From Cryptomeria japonica (Eukaryota; Streptophyta; Pinopsida; Cupressales; Cupressaceae): DNA of 64,000 nt. The translations under genes were made by a program, and so were the position numbers. Position 1 is the stretch's first letter; each line of letters starts with the position of its first letter. Shown one piece after another: positions 11,083 to 21,789 of the stretch. The notes beneath the pieces are model-generated. The model was not told where the DNA came from and searched no databases. It saw only the letters and a list, made by a program, of their open reading frames with translations. The DNA lies in NCBI RefSeq assembly GCF_030272615.1, contig NC_081409.1:614652755-614716754 (forward strand). Reading direction: 5' to 3'.

Positions 11083-14000
11083 TTACAAGTCTCTTTCAAC
11101 ATCCATGACTTCTTCCTCTTGTTGTTTTGTTGCAACATTTTCTAACTGCTCCACATCAAGAACTGCATATTTTCTTGTCCATTCCTGATACACCTCATCA
11201 GCAGGGCATGAGAAGTTAATTACTTTTTCTTTTGTCTTGGCTAATCTTTTCCAAGAATTCCTCATTTTATTGACCTCTGAATTTAGGAAACCATAATGAG
11301 ATTTGATTTTCTCAATCTCCTCAATTGTTTTGACAAATATGGAGGCATCCTCTGATTTAACAATTCCTTTTATTCTAAGTGACAATTTGGCTTCCAATTC
11401 CTTAAGCCATATTTGTTTGTCCTTTAATTGGGTTGGGCTAACAAAACCTCTTGGGAGTAACTCAAAAACTTGATCAATGTACTCTTTCTTGTACAAGTTG
11501 ATCTTTCTATTTGCATTATCCACTCCTTCTACCAACTTTACTAAATCCTTTGTTATATCATTGGTGGATTTAATAATGGGGTCAGCCCCTGCCTCATCAT
11601 AGGATACAAAAATCAGTTCTATATCCTGCTCCTTGGGTCTCCATTTATCAAAAATAGGCATTAATACAGCCTTGTCCCCATTTAACTCATTCCACATTTC
11701 CAAGATCTTACTCATGTTATTGTACATTAGTGAGGACCCTATAGTATCAGCAAAACTTAAAATTGTAGCCCTTACTCTCTCTTCATATTTCTTTGCATAT
11801 AGGGCTTGATCCTGTTTTAAATTCTCCAACTCATGGGGAGTGATCTCAATCAACTAAGAACTAGAATGTGCTGGAGATGGTAAGAACTCAATAATGGGGC
11901 TGGTAGGCAGAGGTCTTGCAGGAGAAGAGGAGATCATCAATGTTGAGGACTCACCTTGATGGTACTGTCCTACTAACTAATTTTGTAGCTTGGCAATGAT
12001 GCTATCTTTACCTCTTACCTCTTCCTTGGCATTGTAGTAAGCTTTTAAAACCATCTCCAACTTAACTTGGAGATCTACCTTTTCCTTAGCCTCTCTTTCT
12101 ACTACTGCAACACTAAACTTTGCAGTTTCTAGCATAGTGCTAGTAGCTTCCACTACCCTAGTGCTCTGCACTCTTTTCACTATCATTCCTCCAAGGTAAC
12201 TTGACCCTAGGGTATCCTTATTCCTCTTATTTTCATCTCTTTTAAGAGACCACATGACCATTGCAGCATTATCTTTGCTGAAAGTGACCCCCTCCATAGG
12301 TTTGGTCTCCTTTCTTACCACCTCTAAAACCAAGGCATCTGCTATGTCCCATTCAGGGAGAATGAGTACCCCAACCTGTGCTACCATGTCCCTTCCTTGC
12401 TCAAGAGTGATGGTCTTAAACTATTTAACCATTTCTTGCTTTATCTCTTCCTCCACCATAGCTGGATCCTTGTGGGGTTGTTCACCTTTCCTCTTTTTGG
12501 AACCTAGCATTAAATTTATCAATGTTCTGCTTCCACACAAATTTCATGAAAGCTCCTGATGTGATAGATTTATTATCAGCCAATAAATCCTCACTAGCTT
12601 GCTTGATCTCAGGATCCCACTCCTGGGCTTTGAACTCATTAGTAGTAGTGTTCATCTCGGCAATAAGGGAACCTTCTGGTATTCCCTCCTCCACTTCATC
12701 ATAGGTGTAGGCTATCTCTCCAAGACTGCCTAACTGTAACAGTTGCTCAGCTACTGCCTGTTCATCTCCTATATGAATTTGGGATTGAGATGGGGATTAC
12801 AAAGGTTCATCAGATTGCACTTCCTTTTCCACTCTTTGTTTCTTTGGGCTATCTTGAATGTTGATGACATCCTGTATCTTCCTCTTCCCTTTTGAGGTAG
12901 AAGGCTCCCCTATTGTTGGCATCAACACACTATAGTTGGACTTCTTATGCAGCATGTAATCACCAGGAGGGATTGCTTTGGCAGATGTAGATCTATTTAG
13001 AACCAATCTTGCTTTCTCAAGGTTGTTCTTAATTACAACCTCCCTCTTTTCTTTCAATGTTTGCATCACATCCTTAAAACAAAGAATTAAGAACTTTATC
13101 TTCTCTTCAAAGGGGTGAAAGCTAGACAAAGGGTCATAGCTAGTGTCAAATTGGCACACAAAGTCTAAAGCCTTTTTGTAGGCCACCCACCTTTCCTTCC
13201 TCAGCTCTTACTCATCTAAATCAAATTCATTCCTAATGAGGTCTTCAGGAAAATGGAATTGGTGGGGCCTACCTCTGCATACTGCCCTCTTTTTGAACAT
13301 ACCATTGAAGAAATCTTCAGGGTCAGCACACCGGGATACTACAGTTGAGAGATGGTACGATTGAAGGAAATATTCAAAATACTTCCAACCTCCTTTAATT
13401 ATTACAAATTCATGTGCTATGGTAACTATAGGGAAAACGGTCCCTTTACCTCTGCCTATTAACTCTGCCTCTTGCACACTACCAATTTGCCTGAGGATCT
13501 TTTCAATTCCCAATTTAAGAGGGGCCTAATAAGGTAACAAAAATGGAGTGCCTTTGAAACCATATACTCTGAAAACTATGGAGATGGGGTATAAGTAGAT
13601 ATCACCCCAATTGTGGACAATTTTAATATTCTCAGCAAACTCTTTCGGCCTAATGAATTCCAAAAGAACCTTAGGGACTCTTGGATTCTCTGAACAGATA
13701 AGAGTCCTAATCTTAGATGCAAAACATTTATCAAAATTTAAGAAGCTTACATCTTCTCTATCCCATGGCAGCACTGTACTCCATAACTGCACTGGCATCT
13801 TTTCTCCATCTTTCTCTTTCACAATATCCATTCCACTTGCAAAATAGTCACCACCCTTGAACAAAAATAAATGCATGAGGAGGGAGTAACATCCAAAAGA
13901 CCTATCCACTTTCCCATTATTTATTCCTATCAATCCTTCATGGATGGCATCTGTGATATAGGAAGCATAATCAAAAGTCACTGCCAAAGAAGGGTTCAAA

Positions 14001-14704
14001 ATTTGAGCCATCAGTAACATGTAATGAGTCGGCATATTTGCCTTAGCATCTTCTCCTAAAATTTGGCAGAGTGACCAGTATATTCCTTTGGCCCTAAGGG
14101 TAAACAAATTTAAAGAGAAAGGCTCCTCAGTGTTAGGTCCTACAACTGTTAATCCACCTATCTTCACAAAGAATTCTTTGAGAGGCCCATTTCTAAGGTG
14201 GTTCCTCTACACACTATAAATCCGAGCTAGTGATTTAAAATTAATAGGTTCTAAAAAATTGGTAAATTCACTAAGCCCAAAAGCCTTTCTGAACTCCTCA
14301 TTATTTATTTCAATAACAGTTTTCCCACTTATATCCTTAACACTTCTTTTGATTGCGTCATAGTTGTGTGCAATCTGAGTTAGGAGATCCACATCCAACA
14401 ATACTCCAGGGACCACCAACTTGCCTACATCCAGCTCCCAGATACTATTCATTAGGGCTGGGGAATTTCTCATGCCAAATCCAACCTTAAATAATCCCAA
14501 CCGAGACAACTCAATTTGAGGGTCTCTTAGCTAGTTGCCCTTATCATATAATCCTTCTCCTATTTTTAGGCGAGGAGCTCTTGGCACTAATTCCTTTACT
14601 TTTGCTGCCACATTAGTTGACATTGTCAACTGTTCTAGGAAATCATCACAGATAGCCCTCTCCTGGTAATTAACCTTTCCTGAGAATTCTCCCTTAGGTG
14701 CCAT
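11083..14704 (-). pseudogene. LTR-resident ORF, ~1,200 codons, unrecognised (G1 3' LTR copy)
   Basis: The frame starts at ATG 14704 (MAPKGEFSGKV) and ends at TAA 11083-11085. The product is not recognised. Residues ~1-430 look globular, with IHEGL, SLLMHLFLFKGGDYF, QLWS, WDRED, FASKIRTL and RVYGFKG, motifs shared with the G2 frame. A basic segment follows (GKRKIQDV, SPKKQRVEKE) that resembles a nuclear localisation signal. The C-terminal half is charged and probably coiled-coil. No membrane span, signal peptide or known retroviral domain is evident. Stops: TAG 14531 and 11854 (both also in the other LTR), TAG 14204 (glutamine in the other copy), plus 13523, 13205, 12794, 12419 and 11974. A one-base insertion near 12500 shifts the frame. 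It lies between presumed promoter and primer site, so in the 5' LTR it could be the first frame of the genomic RNA (inference). Confidence 0.75.
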
Positions 14705-14831
14705 CTTAAAAAAAACTATGCGGGTAATTTAATTACTAGCCCCAACTGTTCTGCAACAAATCAAAACCCCAATTAAAACACCCTGTCAAGTAATTTCCAA
14801 GCAAGAGTACAAGAGAACCTATTTTTGGCTT

Positions 14832-14915
14832 GAAGAAATCCACTCTGCAACTAAAGAAATTTGCTCTACAACTGAATAAATTTTCTCTGCAACCGCTTCT
14901 CTGCAACAACTCTTC
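14832..14915 (-). repeat. ~22-bp tandem repeats upstream of the LTR ORF
   Basis: Three to four degenerate units around GAAATTTGCTCTRCAACTGA (+ strand) lie 130-210 bp upstream of the frame's ATG. The same block is in the other LTR at about 28966-29050, where two units are more alike. They would fall in the leader of an mRNA for the LTR ORF. Confidence 0.6.
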
Positions 14916-15059
14916 AAAATTATGCCTTCATTCAATTGATGCGAAATCATATATGGTAGTCGGGCTCTTAACTGTGACATTGATACCGCATGCTTCGATC
15001 ATCCCTTCAGAATTGAATTCATAGAAGAATTTGAAAATTTCACTCCAACGAGTCATAAC

Positions 15060-16660
15060 ATGCCTGTATTTTTTCCTTTTCACTCTTTTGCCATTTCGCA
15101 GAGCATAACATCCTCACAATTTTGCTTAACAAAATCGCGCCAGCCGTCCGATCAGATGAGACTTGATCGGTCTTTACACTGTCTTAACCTCTTTGCCTTT
15201 GCATCTGGGCCCCACCTCTTTTCACCATTTCGCAAGCTTTATCCCCTGAGCATTTTCCTTTTGCGAAGCTATGCCAAGCATTAGATGGAACTCTAACCTC
15301 TCGGCCTTTAACTCCCACCGGGACCATCAAGTTTTTCACTAACCATGCCTCATCTTGATGACTAACGATTTTTCACTATTTTGCAGGGGTTAGTCTGCTT
15401 CCAACTCTAGGCCACGAAACAACAATAACCCTTGGATCAATCTTGAGATGAACATATTTTAAGTGAGACCTTTATTACTTACCCCACTTATTCACCGGTT
15501 AACAAATGGCATGTCGCATTCGGCCATTAGCCCTGGAAAACTCTTCGGGTTTAGTTCAGAGTCAACCACATGTCTAACTTCCCATATAACCACCAGTTAC
15601 ACCTTGGCGGGCCCATAATCACCTTTTGAAACTACGTGTCAATCAACACATCACCGTCAAGCTTTACAAGAAGTAACAACTATCATTCCATGTCATGCTG
15701 GGAAGAACCTCTCTTTCTCTTTCGCCATTTCGCAGGCCTTAATCCTCAGTTGATTTGCAGCCGCGAAACAATGAGAACCCTTGAATAAAAATAGAGTTGA
15801 TCCTCTTTTACCTTTATGCTTTATCTATTCTTCAGGCCCACTTTCTCTTTTGCCATTTCGGAGACCTTAAAACACCAGCATCTTACCTTCATGAATTCAC
15901 ACGAACTGTTAGATCATATCAAACTTGCTTGATGCTTAACAACCTACTTGAATCCAACAGACGTGGCTTGTATGACTTAGCTTTATCCACCTGGTGTCTA
16001 GTCATTCTCGAACTGACATGTCAACTTCTTATTTGCTGAGAGAGAACATCGAGATCCACCTCATGCTTGCCACCTGTATCTACCAGGTCACTTCTTATCC
16101 GGCAGCATGACTCATCTTCTTCGACCCACCCGTTAGTCCTTAAATCCAATTCATTGCTGACCACTTTGATTTTCGGCCACGTGTCATTATCTTACTTGCC
16201 ATCTCAACCAGCTAGACTACTTGCTTTGAACGCCATGTCATTTCGTTGTTTCGCGAAAGCTATCTTTCAAGCATCTTTCTCCCGTGAAACTATGCTAGCC
16301 GTTAGATCTTTGAGAACCTATGCATCTAATATGCTTCTTATAAACCTCTTGTGCCTTGGCCCAAAAAACCTTTCGTTGTTTCGCAGAGCATAACACGTGA
16401 GAATCTATCAGCCACGAAACAATGTGAGCCATTGATTTCTTCTAAACTTGACCACCTTTTAGCAGTGGGAAAGTCTTCACCACTGGGTCCCACCAAACCT
16501 TTTCACCATTTCATGAAAGGTAACTTACTCACTCATTTCGGTTGCAAAACAATGCCAACCGTTAGATCTAAACCGAGATGGAGTCTCGTTAAACTAGATC
16601 CAATGCACACAATCGGACATGATTTTTCCTTTTGCTATTTTTCATAGCTTAACACACCCA
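15060..16660 (-). repeat. ~130-bp degenerate repeat array in G1 LTR U3
   Basis: CCATTTCGCA-like motifs (+ strand) recur at about 15091, 15225, 15376, 15725, 15853, 16246, 16376, 16507 and 16636. Most spacings are 128-151 bp and two gaps are about 350 and 390. A partner motif GCGAAACAATG followed by MNCCVTTAGATC recurs in the same rhythm (about 15265, 15413, 15764, 16287, 16411, 16541). Each unit thus holds an inverted TTTCGC/GCGAAA pair. A G-box CACGTG is at 16178-16183. Open stretches inside the array do not look like genes. Confidence 0.7.
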
Positions 16661-17031
16661 CAACTTCGCCTAATGAAATAGAAAAAGTCGTAGATTCATC
16701 TGGAAGTTGCGTGACACTTATTGGACCTGACAACATTAGAAGGAAAAAGGCATAAGGTGTAAATTTTTTACAATTATTTAACGATCGCCTAGGTAAATAA
16801 CAAGGGGGGACACTTCACACGACCCCAAGACCCATTACTTAAGTTAATAAAGTAACGTAGGAATAGAAACCAGAGGGTTTTGATCAGATATTTGAGCTAT
16901 TAAAACTAAAAACCCTTAACCCTTAAAGACCTAACACAGATTTGAAGCAGTTAATAGCATACCTGACTCAAAATTTCAAAAACCTAGCCAATCATGAGGA
17001 AAGAAAACCCATTTCTTAAACAGTGATAACA

Positions 17032-17177
17032 GTGGCTCTGACCGGGGATGGTTGATCACAAGGTCAACACAAGAAATTTAGGAAACTCTAGAGAAATAGA
17101 CCAAAACACAAACCCAAACAAAAACAACAGGAAGCAAACAAAATATATACAAATAATGGACCTACTGTGCATGGACT
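17032..17177 (-). other. G1 3' untranslated region, no polypurine tract visible
   Basis: 146 bp between the pol stop and the 3' LTR. The coding strand is T-rich and ends GGTCAGAGCCAC at the LTR boundary, with no purine run. Read on the + strand the boundary is GTGGCTCTGACCGGGGATGG, which looks more like a primer site than a polypurine tract. Confidence 0.6.
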
Positions 17178-18480
17178 TCAAGAGAAATAATGTTTCAGGA
17201 ATTGTCCATGCACTTGAAATTCCTGTACTTCATCATTCATATTTTTCATAAAATAAGAATCCTTTCCATTCAAGTCACAGACCACAAAAGGGCCCATCCA
17301 TAATGATTCAAATTTCTTATGTTTTCCCTTGTCCTATCCTCTTCCATTCCACTGAAGAACAATATCATCAATTTGAAACTTCCTTAATGATGTCCTCTTA
17401 TCAAAAAGATAATTGGACTGCAGTTGGATCTTCAGATTTCTCTTATGAGCTAGAGTTCTAATATCTTCCACTTCCACTATCTGAATCATTCGGTTTTCCA
17501 TAGGTTCAGATAGCTCCATGTCTTCAGCTTGCAAGAATTTATAAACTAGAAGAAGATTGTTTACTGGCAGTCTATCTTGTGTACCATATACCAATTCAAA
17601 TGGTGACATTCCAATGGCTTTCTTGACAGTGATTATGTCTGCCCATAAAGCTAGTTTCAACTTTTGATCCCATGACCTCTTGTTTTCTTCTAAGATTTTC
17701 TTGATAATGTTCAAGAGGCTTTTATTGCTAGATTATGCTTGCCCATTTGCTTGAGGATGATAGGGTGAAGAGTAAGTCATGAGTATCCCATGACTGGTAC
17801 AAAAATTGACAAACTCTTCTGACCTAAAACTCATAGCATTGTCCATTACTAATTTCACAGGAGCTCCAAATCTAGTTATGATACAATCCATCAAGAAATA
17901 AATAACAATTTTACTTGTAGCTTTTCTGGTGGGAATAGCTTCAATCCACTTTGTAAAATAATCAGTGGCTACTATGATCCATCTATGACCTCTTCCTAAT
18001 TTCTCAACAATCTCTCCAATAAAGTCTATCCCACATTGGACAAAAGGTGCTTCCACTGTAATTGGATTCAAGGGTAGAGCTCCTTCATATTTTAGTTTGG
18101 ATGAAAACCTTTGGCATGGGTCACATCTCCTGACATATTCATGAGCATCCTTGAATAGGGTAGGCCAATAATACCTAGCTTGGACTATTTTCCCAGCAGT
18201 TGTCTTAGCAGAATAATGACCTCCGCATATTCCATCATGCATCTCAATCAGCATTTGCTTTGCTTGGAATTCATCTAAACACATGAGTAACCTTCCATCT
18301 CTATTTCTCCAAAACAAGTCACCTTGAATGAGAACATATTTTTGAGACTTCAATTTTAGAGTTCTTCTCTGATTATGTGTCATTCCTTCTAAAAATGTAG
18401 CATCTTTTAAAAATTGGACTATCTCTGAATACCAAGGTTGCCTTTCAATACTAGTGACTGAAGTACTTTTGATTTCAACA
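17178..18480 (-). pseudogene. pol: G1 integrase
   Basis: Gypsy-type integrase. The N-terminal zinc region has the GGHYSAKT histidine area and CDPCQRF cysteines (about 18230-18110). The core has Asp in GIDFIGE and Asp in VMDNAMSF. The third catalytic residue is destroyed: in YHPQANGQA the expected Glu codon is TAA at about 17730. The C-terminal part (from 17714) keeps SPFELVYGTQDRLP and a GPF...GQFLKHYF ending. No chromodomain follows, and TGA ends the frame at 17178-17180. A TAG at 17331 replaces the Glu codon conserved in G2 (NARIEDKGK there, NGRG-stop-DKGK here). Confidence 0.88.
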
Positions 18481-19840
18481 TTGTTTATCTCAACATTCAG
18501 AAGATTAGATTCAAGCATGAGCTTGGCTAGACCTAAGCCTCTCACCAATTTGGTGATCTTTATTTCCAAGTCAAATTCTTGGATTCTATTGATCCATCTG
18601 CACCTTTTTCCTGTAACCTTAGATTGGGACAAAATATCCTTAACTGCAGCATGTGGGACATAAGTAGTGATTTTTGCATTCACAAGGTATGGCCTGAAAG
18701 CCTTGACAACTTTAACTAAAGCATAAGCTTGTTTCTCCATGGTTTCATACTTCAATTCTGCTACTTGCAAAGACTTGCTATAGAAATCTATGGGATGTTC
18801 ATATCCCTCATTATCTTTTTATAACAACACTGTAGCTATTGTATGGTATGAAGCAAAAGAGAACAGAGAAAAGGGCTTACTGTAATCAGGAGATTTCAGC
18901 ACTGGTGCTTTCTGAATGGCCTTTTTAATCTCATCAAAAGCCTTTGAGGCTTCTTGGTCCCAACAAAACTTGGTATCCTTCTTGAGTAACTTGATAATGG
19001 GTTTCACTACCTCTGCAAAATTTGCAATGAACCTTCTAACAAAGTTAACCTTGCCCAAAAAATATTGAATACCTTTGACATTTTTTGGTGTAGGCACATT
19101 ATTTATTGCTTCAATTCTTTCAGGGTCAATTCTTACCCCTTCCTTGGAAACAATATGCCCCAATAATTTTCCTTCGGTGACCCCAAAATAACACTTCTTG
19201 GGATTTAATGACACACCAAATTCCAAAGCCTTACTAAACACCTTTTCCAAATGTCCACAGTGATCATCAGCCCTTTTGGAGAAGCAAGTTAGATCATCTT
19301 GATAAACCACCATGATGATATTAATGAATTCTTTGAAGGCTACATCCATGTCTCTCTGAAATTTAGCTCCAACATTTTTTAATCCAAATGACATTCTTAC
19401 ATAGACATATGTTCCCCATGGAGTAGTGAAAGTAGTTTTAAACTGTTCAGATTCTCTCACTAACACTTGATTGTATCTTGAAAAACCATCCATCATGGAC
19501 AAAAGATCACAACCTATTACTCTCTGCAGCATAGCTTCCATATTGGGGGAAGAGTAATTGTCTTTTAAAGAAGCAACATTCAAATTTCTAAAATCCACAC
19601 ACAATCTAATGTCCCCATTTTTCTTTCTTACTGGGACCAAATTGGAGACCCATGAAGAATGTCTTATAGGTTTAATAATCCCCCCTTCGCTTAACTTAGT
19701 CAATTCGTGTTGCATCTTAGTTTCCAATAGGGGATTAATAGGTCTCTACTTTTGTCTGAAAGGCTTAGCATCTGGAAGTAAAGGAACTTCATGCTAAAAA
19801 AGCTCTTATCTATACACCTTTAGGTCTTCATAAGACCAAG
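18481..19840 (-). pseudogene. pol: G1 reverse transcriptase and degenerate ordinary RNase H
   Basis: RT copies element RNA. Visible boxes are SSWVSNLVPVRKKNGDIRLC, VDFRNLNVASLKDNY, LLSMMDGFSRYNQV with the first catalytic Asp, SFGLKNVGAKFQRDM and VVYQDDLTCF (YQDD, usually YVDD or YIDD). The RNase H domain follows: FSFASYHTIATVLL stands where DAS with the first catalytic Asp is expected, ETMEKQAYALV keeps the Glu, and the TDH box is TTYVPHAA. It therefore looks catalytically dead, as in G2. Stops lie at about 19749 (TAG) and 18819 (TAA, glutamine expected). A seven-base T run on the coding strand at 19841-19847 holds a one-base shift separating this frame from protease and the additional RNase H. 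Confidence 0.88.
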
Positions 19841-19847
19841 AAAAAAA

Positions 19848-20136
19848 CATGTTTGTATCTTTTCAATAAATTGATAAGATTAGTTTTGACATGAGGTGGT
19901 AATTTCTTCCCAATGTATACTAACTTAGGGGATGATTCAATCCCCAGGTTTACCTCCTCCAACTCTTCTAATTTGGTGGTAAACTACTAATGTAAGTGAC
20001 TGTCATTGTAACTAGACATGCTCTCTAGCTCTACCAACCCTTTAGGTATCTCATTTATTTCCAACTAGACCAAGTCATTTCCAAACACTATTTTCTAATT
20101 GTTAACCACCTCCACCAATGCATTGCAATCAATCTT
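19848..20136 (-). pseudogene. G1 linker between additional RNase H and RT
   Basis: Same frame as protease and the additional RNase H, with no own domain recognised. It holds five to six TAG codons (for example 20131, 20089 and 20065) in 100 codons, in a context that would otherwise read through. Its end (KLPPHVKTNLINLLKRYKHVF) is the usual start of a gypsy RT. Confidence 0.65.
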
Positions 20137-20829
20137 CTATCCATCATAATCATCAACACATTGAATGAACCTAAGAATATCTTCATCATCAGAAAAAACT
20201 TGCCAATTATACACATTATCAGGGATGGTAGGCCTAGATTTTATTTCCAAAGTGGAGATGTCGGTTAGTGTTGCATCATTATTTTTCAATGCAACATTAG
20301 CTAGAAAGTCTGCCATAATATTCTTTGATCGCTCTATCCAATTAATAAAAAATGCACTAAAATGCTCAATAACATCCCAAACTGCATGTTTATATCTCTT
20401 TAATCTATCATTTTTGGATGCATATTTGGATCTTACCTGAGAGACAACCAATTCTAAATACCCTAAAACTGTCAACAGCTGGATTCCATGCCTTTTTGCA
20501 ACCTCAAGCCCCAATAATAGGGCTTCATACTCTGCAGTATTATTTGTGCACTGGAAAGCCAATAAGAAAGAATACTTAAAAGTTATACCTGATGGGGATA
20601 CAAAAAGAACCCCTGCTCTAGATCCTTCTTTGGAGCAAGCTCCATCAAAATACATCTGCCACAAACCATGTTGTTGTGATTCTAGTTCAACCACAATGGG
20701 GTCAGTATTCTTCAACGGGGGTAAAATTGGTTGTAGTCTGAAATTATCAAGATCCACATCAATCATACAATTGAGCATACTAGGATCTACACTCTCAATT
20801 ACTCTAGGAGCACGTGGTTCTCTATACAA
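20137..20829 (-). pseudogene. G1 additional (archaeal-type) RNase H, upstream of RT
   Basis: Extra RNase H of the kind known from Tat/Ogre gypsy elements. Motifs are WQMYFDGACSKEGSRAGVLF (first Asp), TNNTAEYEALLLGLEVAKRHG (Glu), VLGYLELVVSQV, and IERSKNIMADFLAN at the end. The third catalytic residue, normally Asp in a GDSxLVV context, is Tyr here (TAT), so this copy is probably inactive. It lies between protease and RT, before the polymerase rather than after RNase H where I know it from Ogre-type elements. The ordinary RNase H behind RT has lost catalytic residues. Confidence 0.85.
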
Positions 20830-20877
20830 CTTGACCTAATTCCCATTGATTGGGATGGTAGCATAAGATACATCCAA

Positions 20878-21789
20878 TTAGACATTTCCTCCTACTGCTA
20901 CTGCCCACTGCCTGGACAACAACATACCATAATGGGGCTTAGTGTCAGTAACAATAACGTCCATTTTGTAAGTTGCCTCAGGGAATGCTGCTATTTTTAC
21001 TTCAACATCTCTCATTGTACCTATCACAGGTACTTCCCTGTTATCCATAGCATAGCATTTTCCATATACAGTAGTTACTGACAATCCTAGTTCTTTCATA
21101 ACACCATAGGGCATTATATTAGCAGCAGCTCCTGAATCTATCATGCAGTTTTTTATCAGTCGGTTATTCACTAACAAAGTAACATAAAAAGGATCTACCT
21201 GTGAAGGCTCTTGAGTAATAGTGGTTCCAACATAAACCTCTGGGGTTTGGAGTTCCTGATCCTTTCCATTTTTAGCTAAACCGGTGGGTAGGACTGTGTC
21301 ACTGTCAGATATACTAGAAAACAAAGACAAAGTTGCATCCCTGTGTTCTTTTATTTTTAGTAATTCTATTAATGGGACAATAACTTTCATTTGTGCAAGA
21401 GCTTGAGCCATGTCAAATGTGGAACTACTGCTTAATTCGGTATTAGCTCTAACTCTTTCTGCCTTAAGCTGACTTGCCCTTTTTGTTGTGGCAGCTCCTT
21501 GTATATCATTAGTGCTTTTATCATCTGTACTCTTGGGTACATCTTTAACCTGTTCCTTCTTTTCTTGACCAATTTTAGGGAAATTAGTAGCACTACTTGT
21601 TGCCCCCTTTTGATAAACCTCTTTTATAAACATGGAACCAGGTTCACCCTGATCAATGTCCTTCTTGGTGCTCCTTAAGTTGTAATTGTGTTTTGCTTTA
21701 GCAATAGCAGCTTTGGTAAGATTTTTAACTTCTTCCTCACTAAGTCTTTTAAGATGAACTTCTTCATCTTCAATTGTTACCACATTCAA
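20878..21789 (-). pseudogene. pol: G1 protease with N-terminal Gag-Pol linker
   Basis: Aspartic protease that would cut the polyprotein. The active-site motif is CMIDSGAAANIMPYGVM (about 21160-21110), and the flap and C-terminal part end MLLSRQWAVAVGG. The first ~170 residues are a charged linker with no domain. This stretch is open without an internal stop and lies in the same frame as gag and the additional RNase H. A TAG at 20875 separates it from the latter. Confidence 0.85.

Larger units (their letters stand above)
10145..17031 (-). repeat. G1 3' LTR (6.9 kb)
   Basis: 6,887-bp direct repeat of 24310-31159, differing by a few percent. On the coding strand: a U3-like region with a ~130-bp degenerate array (about 16660 down to 15060), a 22-bp repeat block (14915-14832), the large frame (14704-11083), then about 940 bp of AT-rich DNA (11082-10145) in which I see no gene. 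Confidence 0.95.

Noticed and set aside
11083-14704. TAG readthrough as a general explanation for the broken LTR ORF
   Set aside because: TAA stops and frameshifts are also present and most stops are private to one copy, which fits decay. Only the two shared TAGs remain open.
15060-16647. Several open frames of 64-108 codons on the + strand inside the G1 LTR
   Set aside because: They are by-products of the ~130-bp repeat array and repeat with it (for example MPVFFPFHSFAISQSI in both LTRs), and they lie antisense to the element.
19841-19850. Programmed -1 frameshift at T TTT TTC
   Set aside because: The heptamer is in phase, but the RT frame is reached by a +1 shift, so a -1 slip would give the wrong frame.
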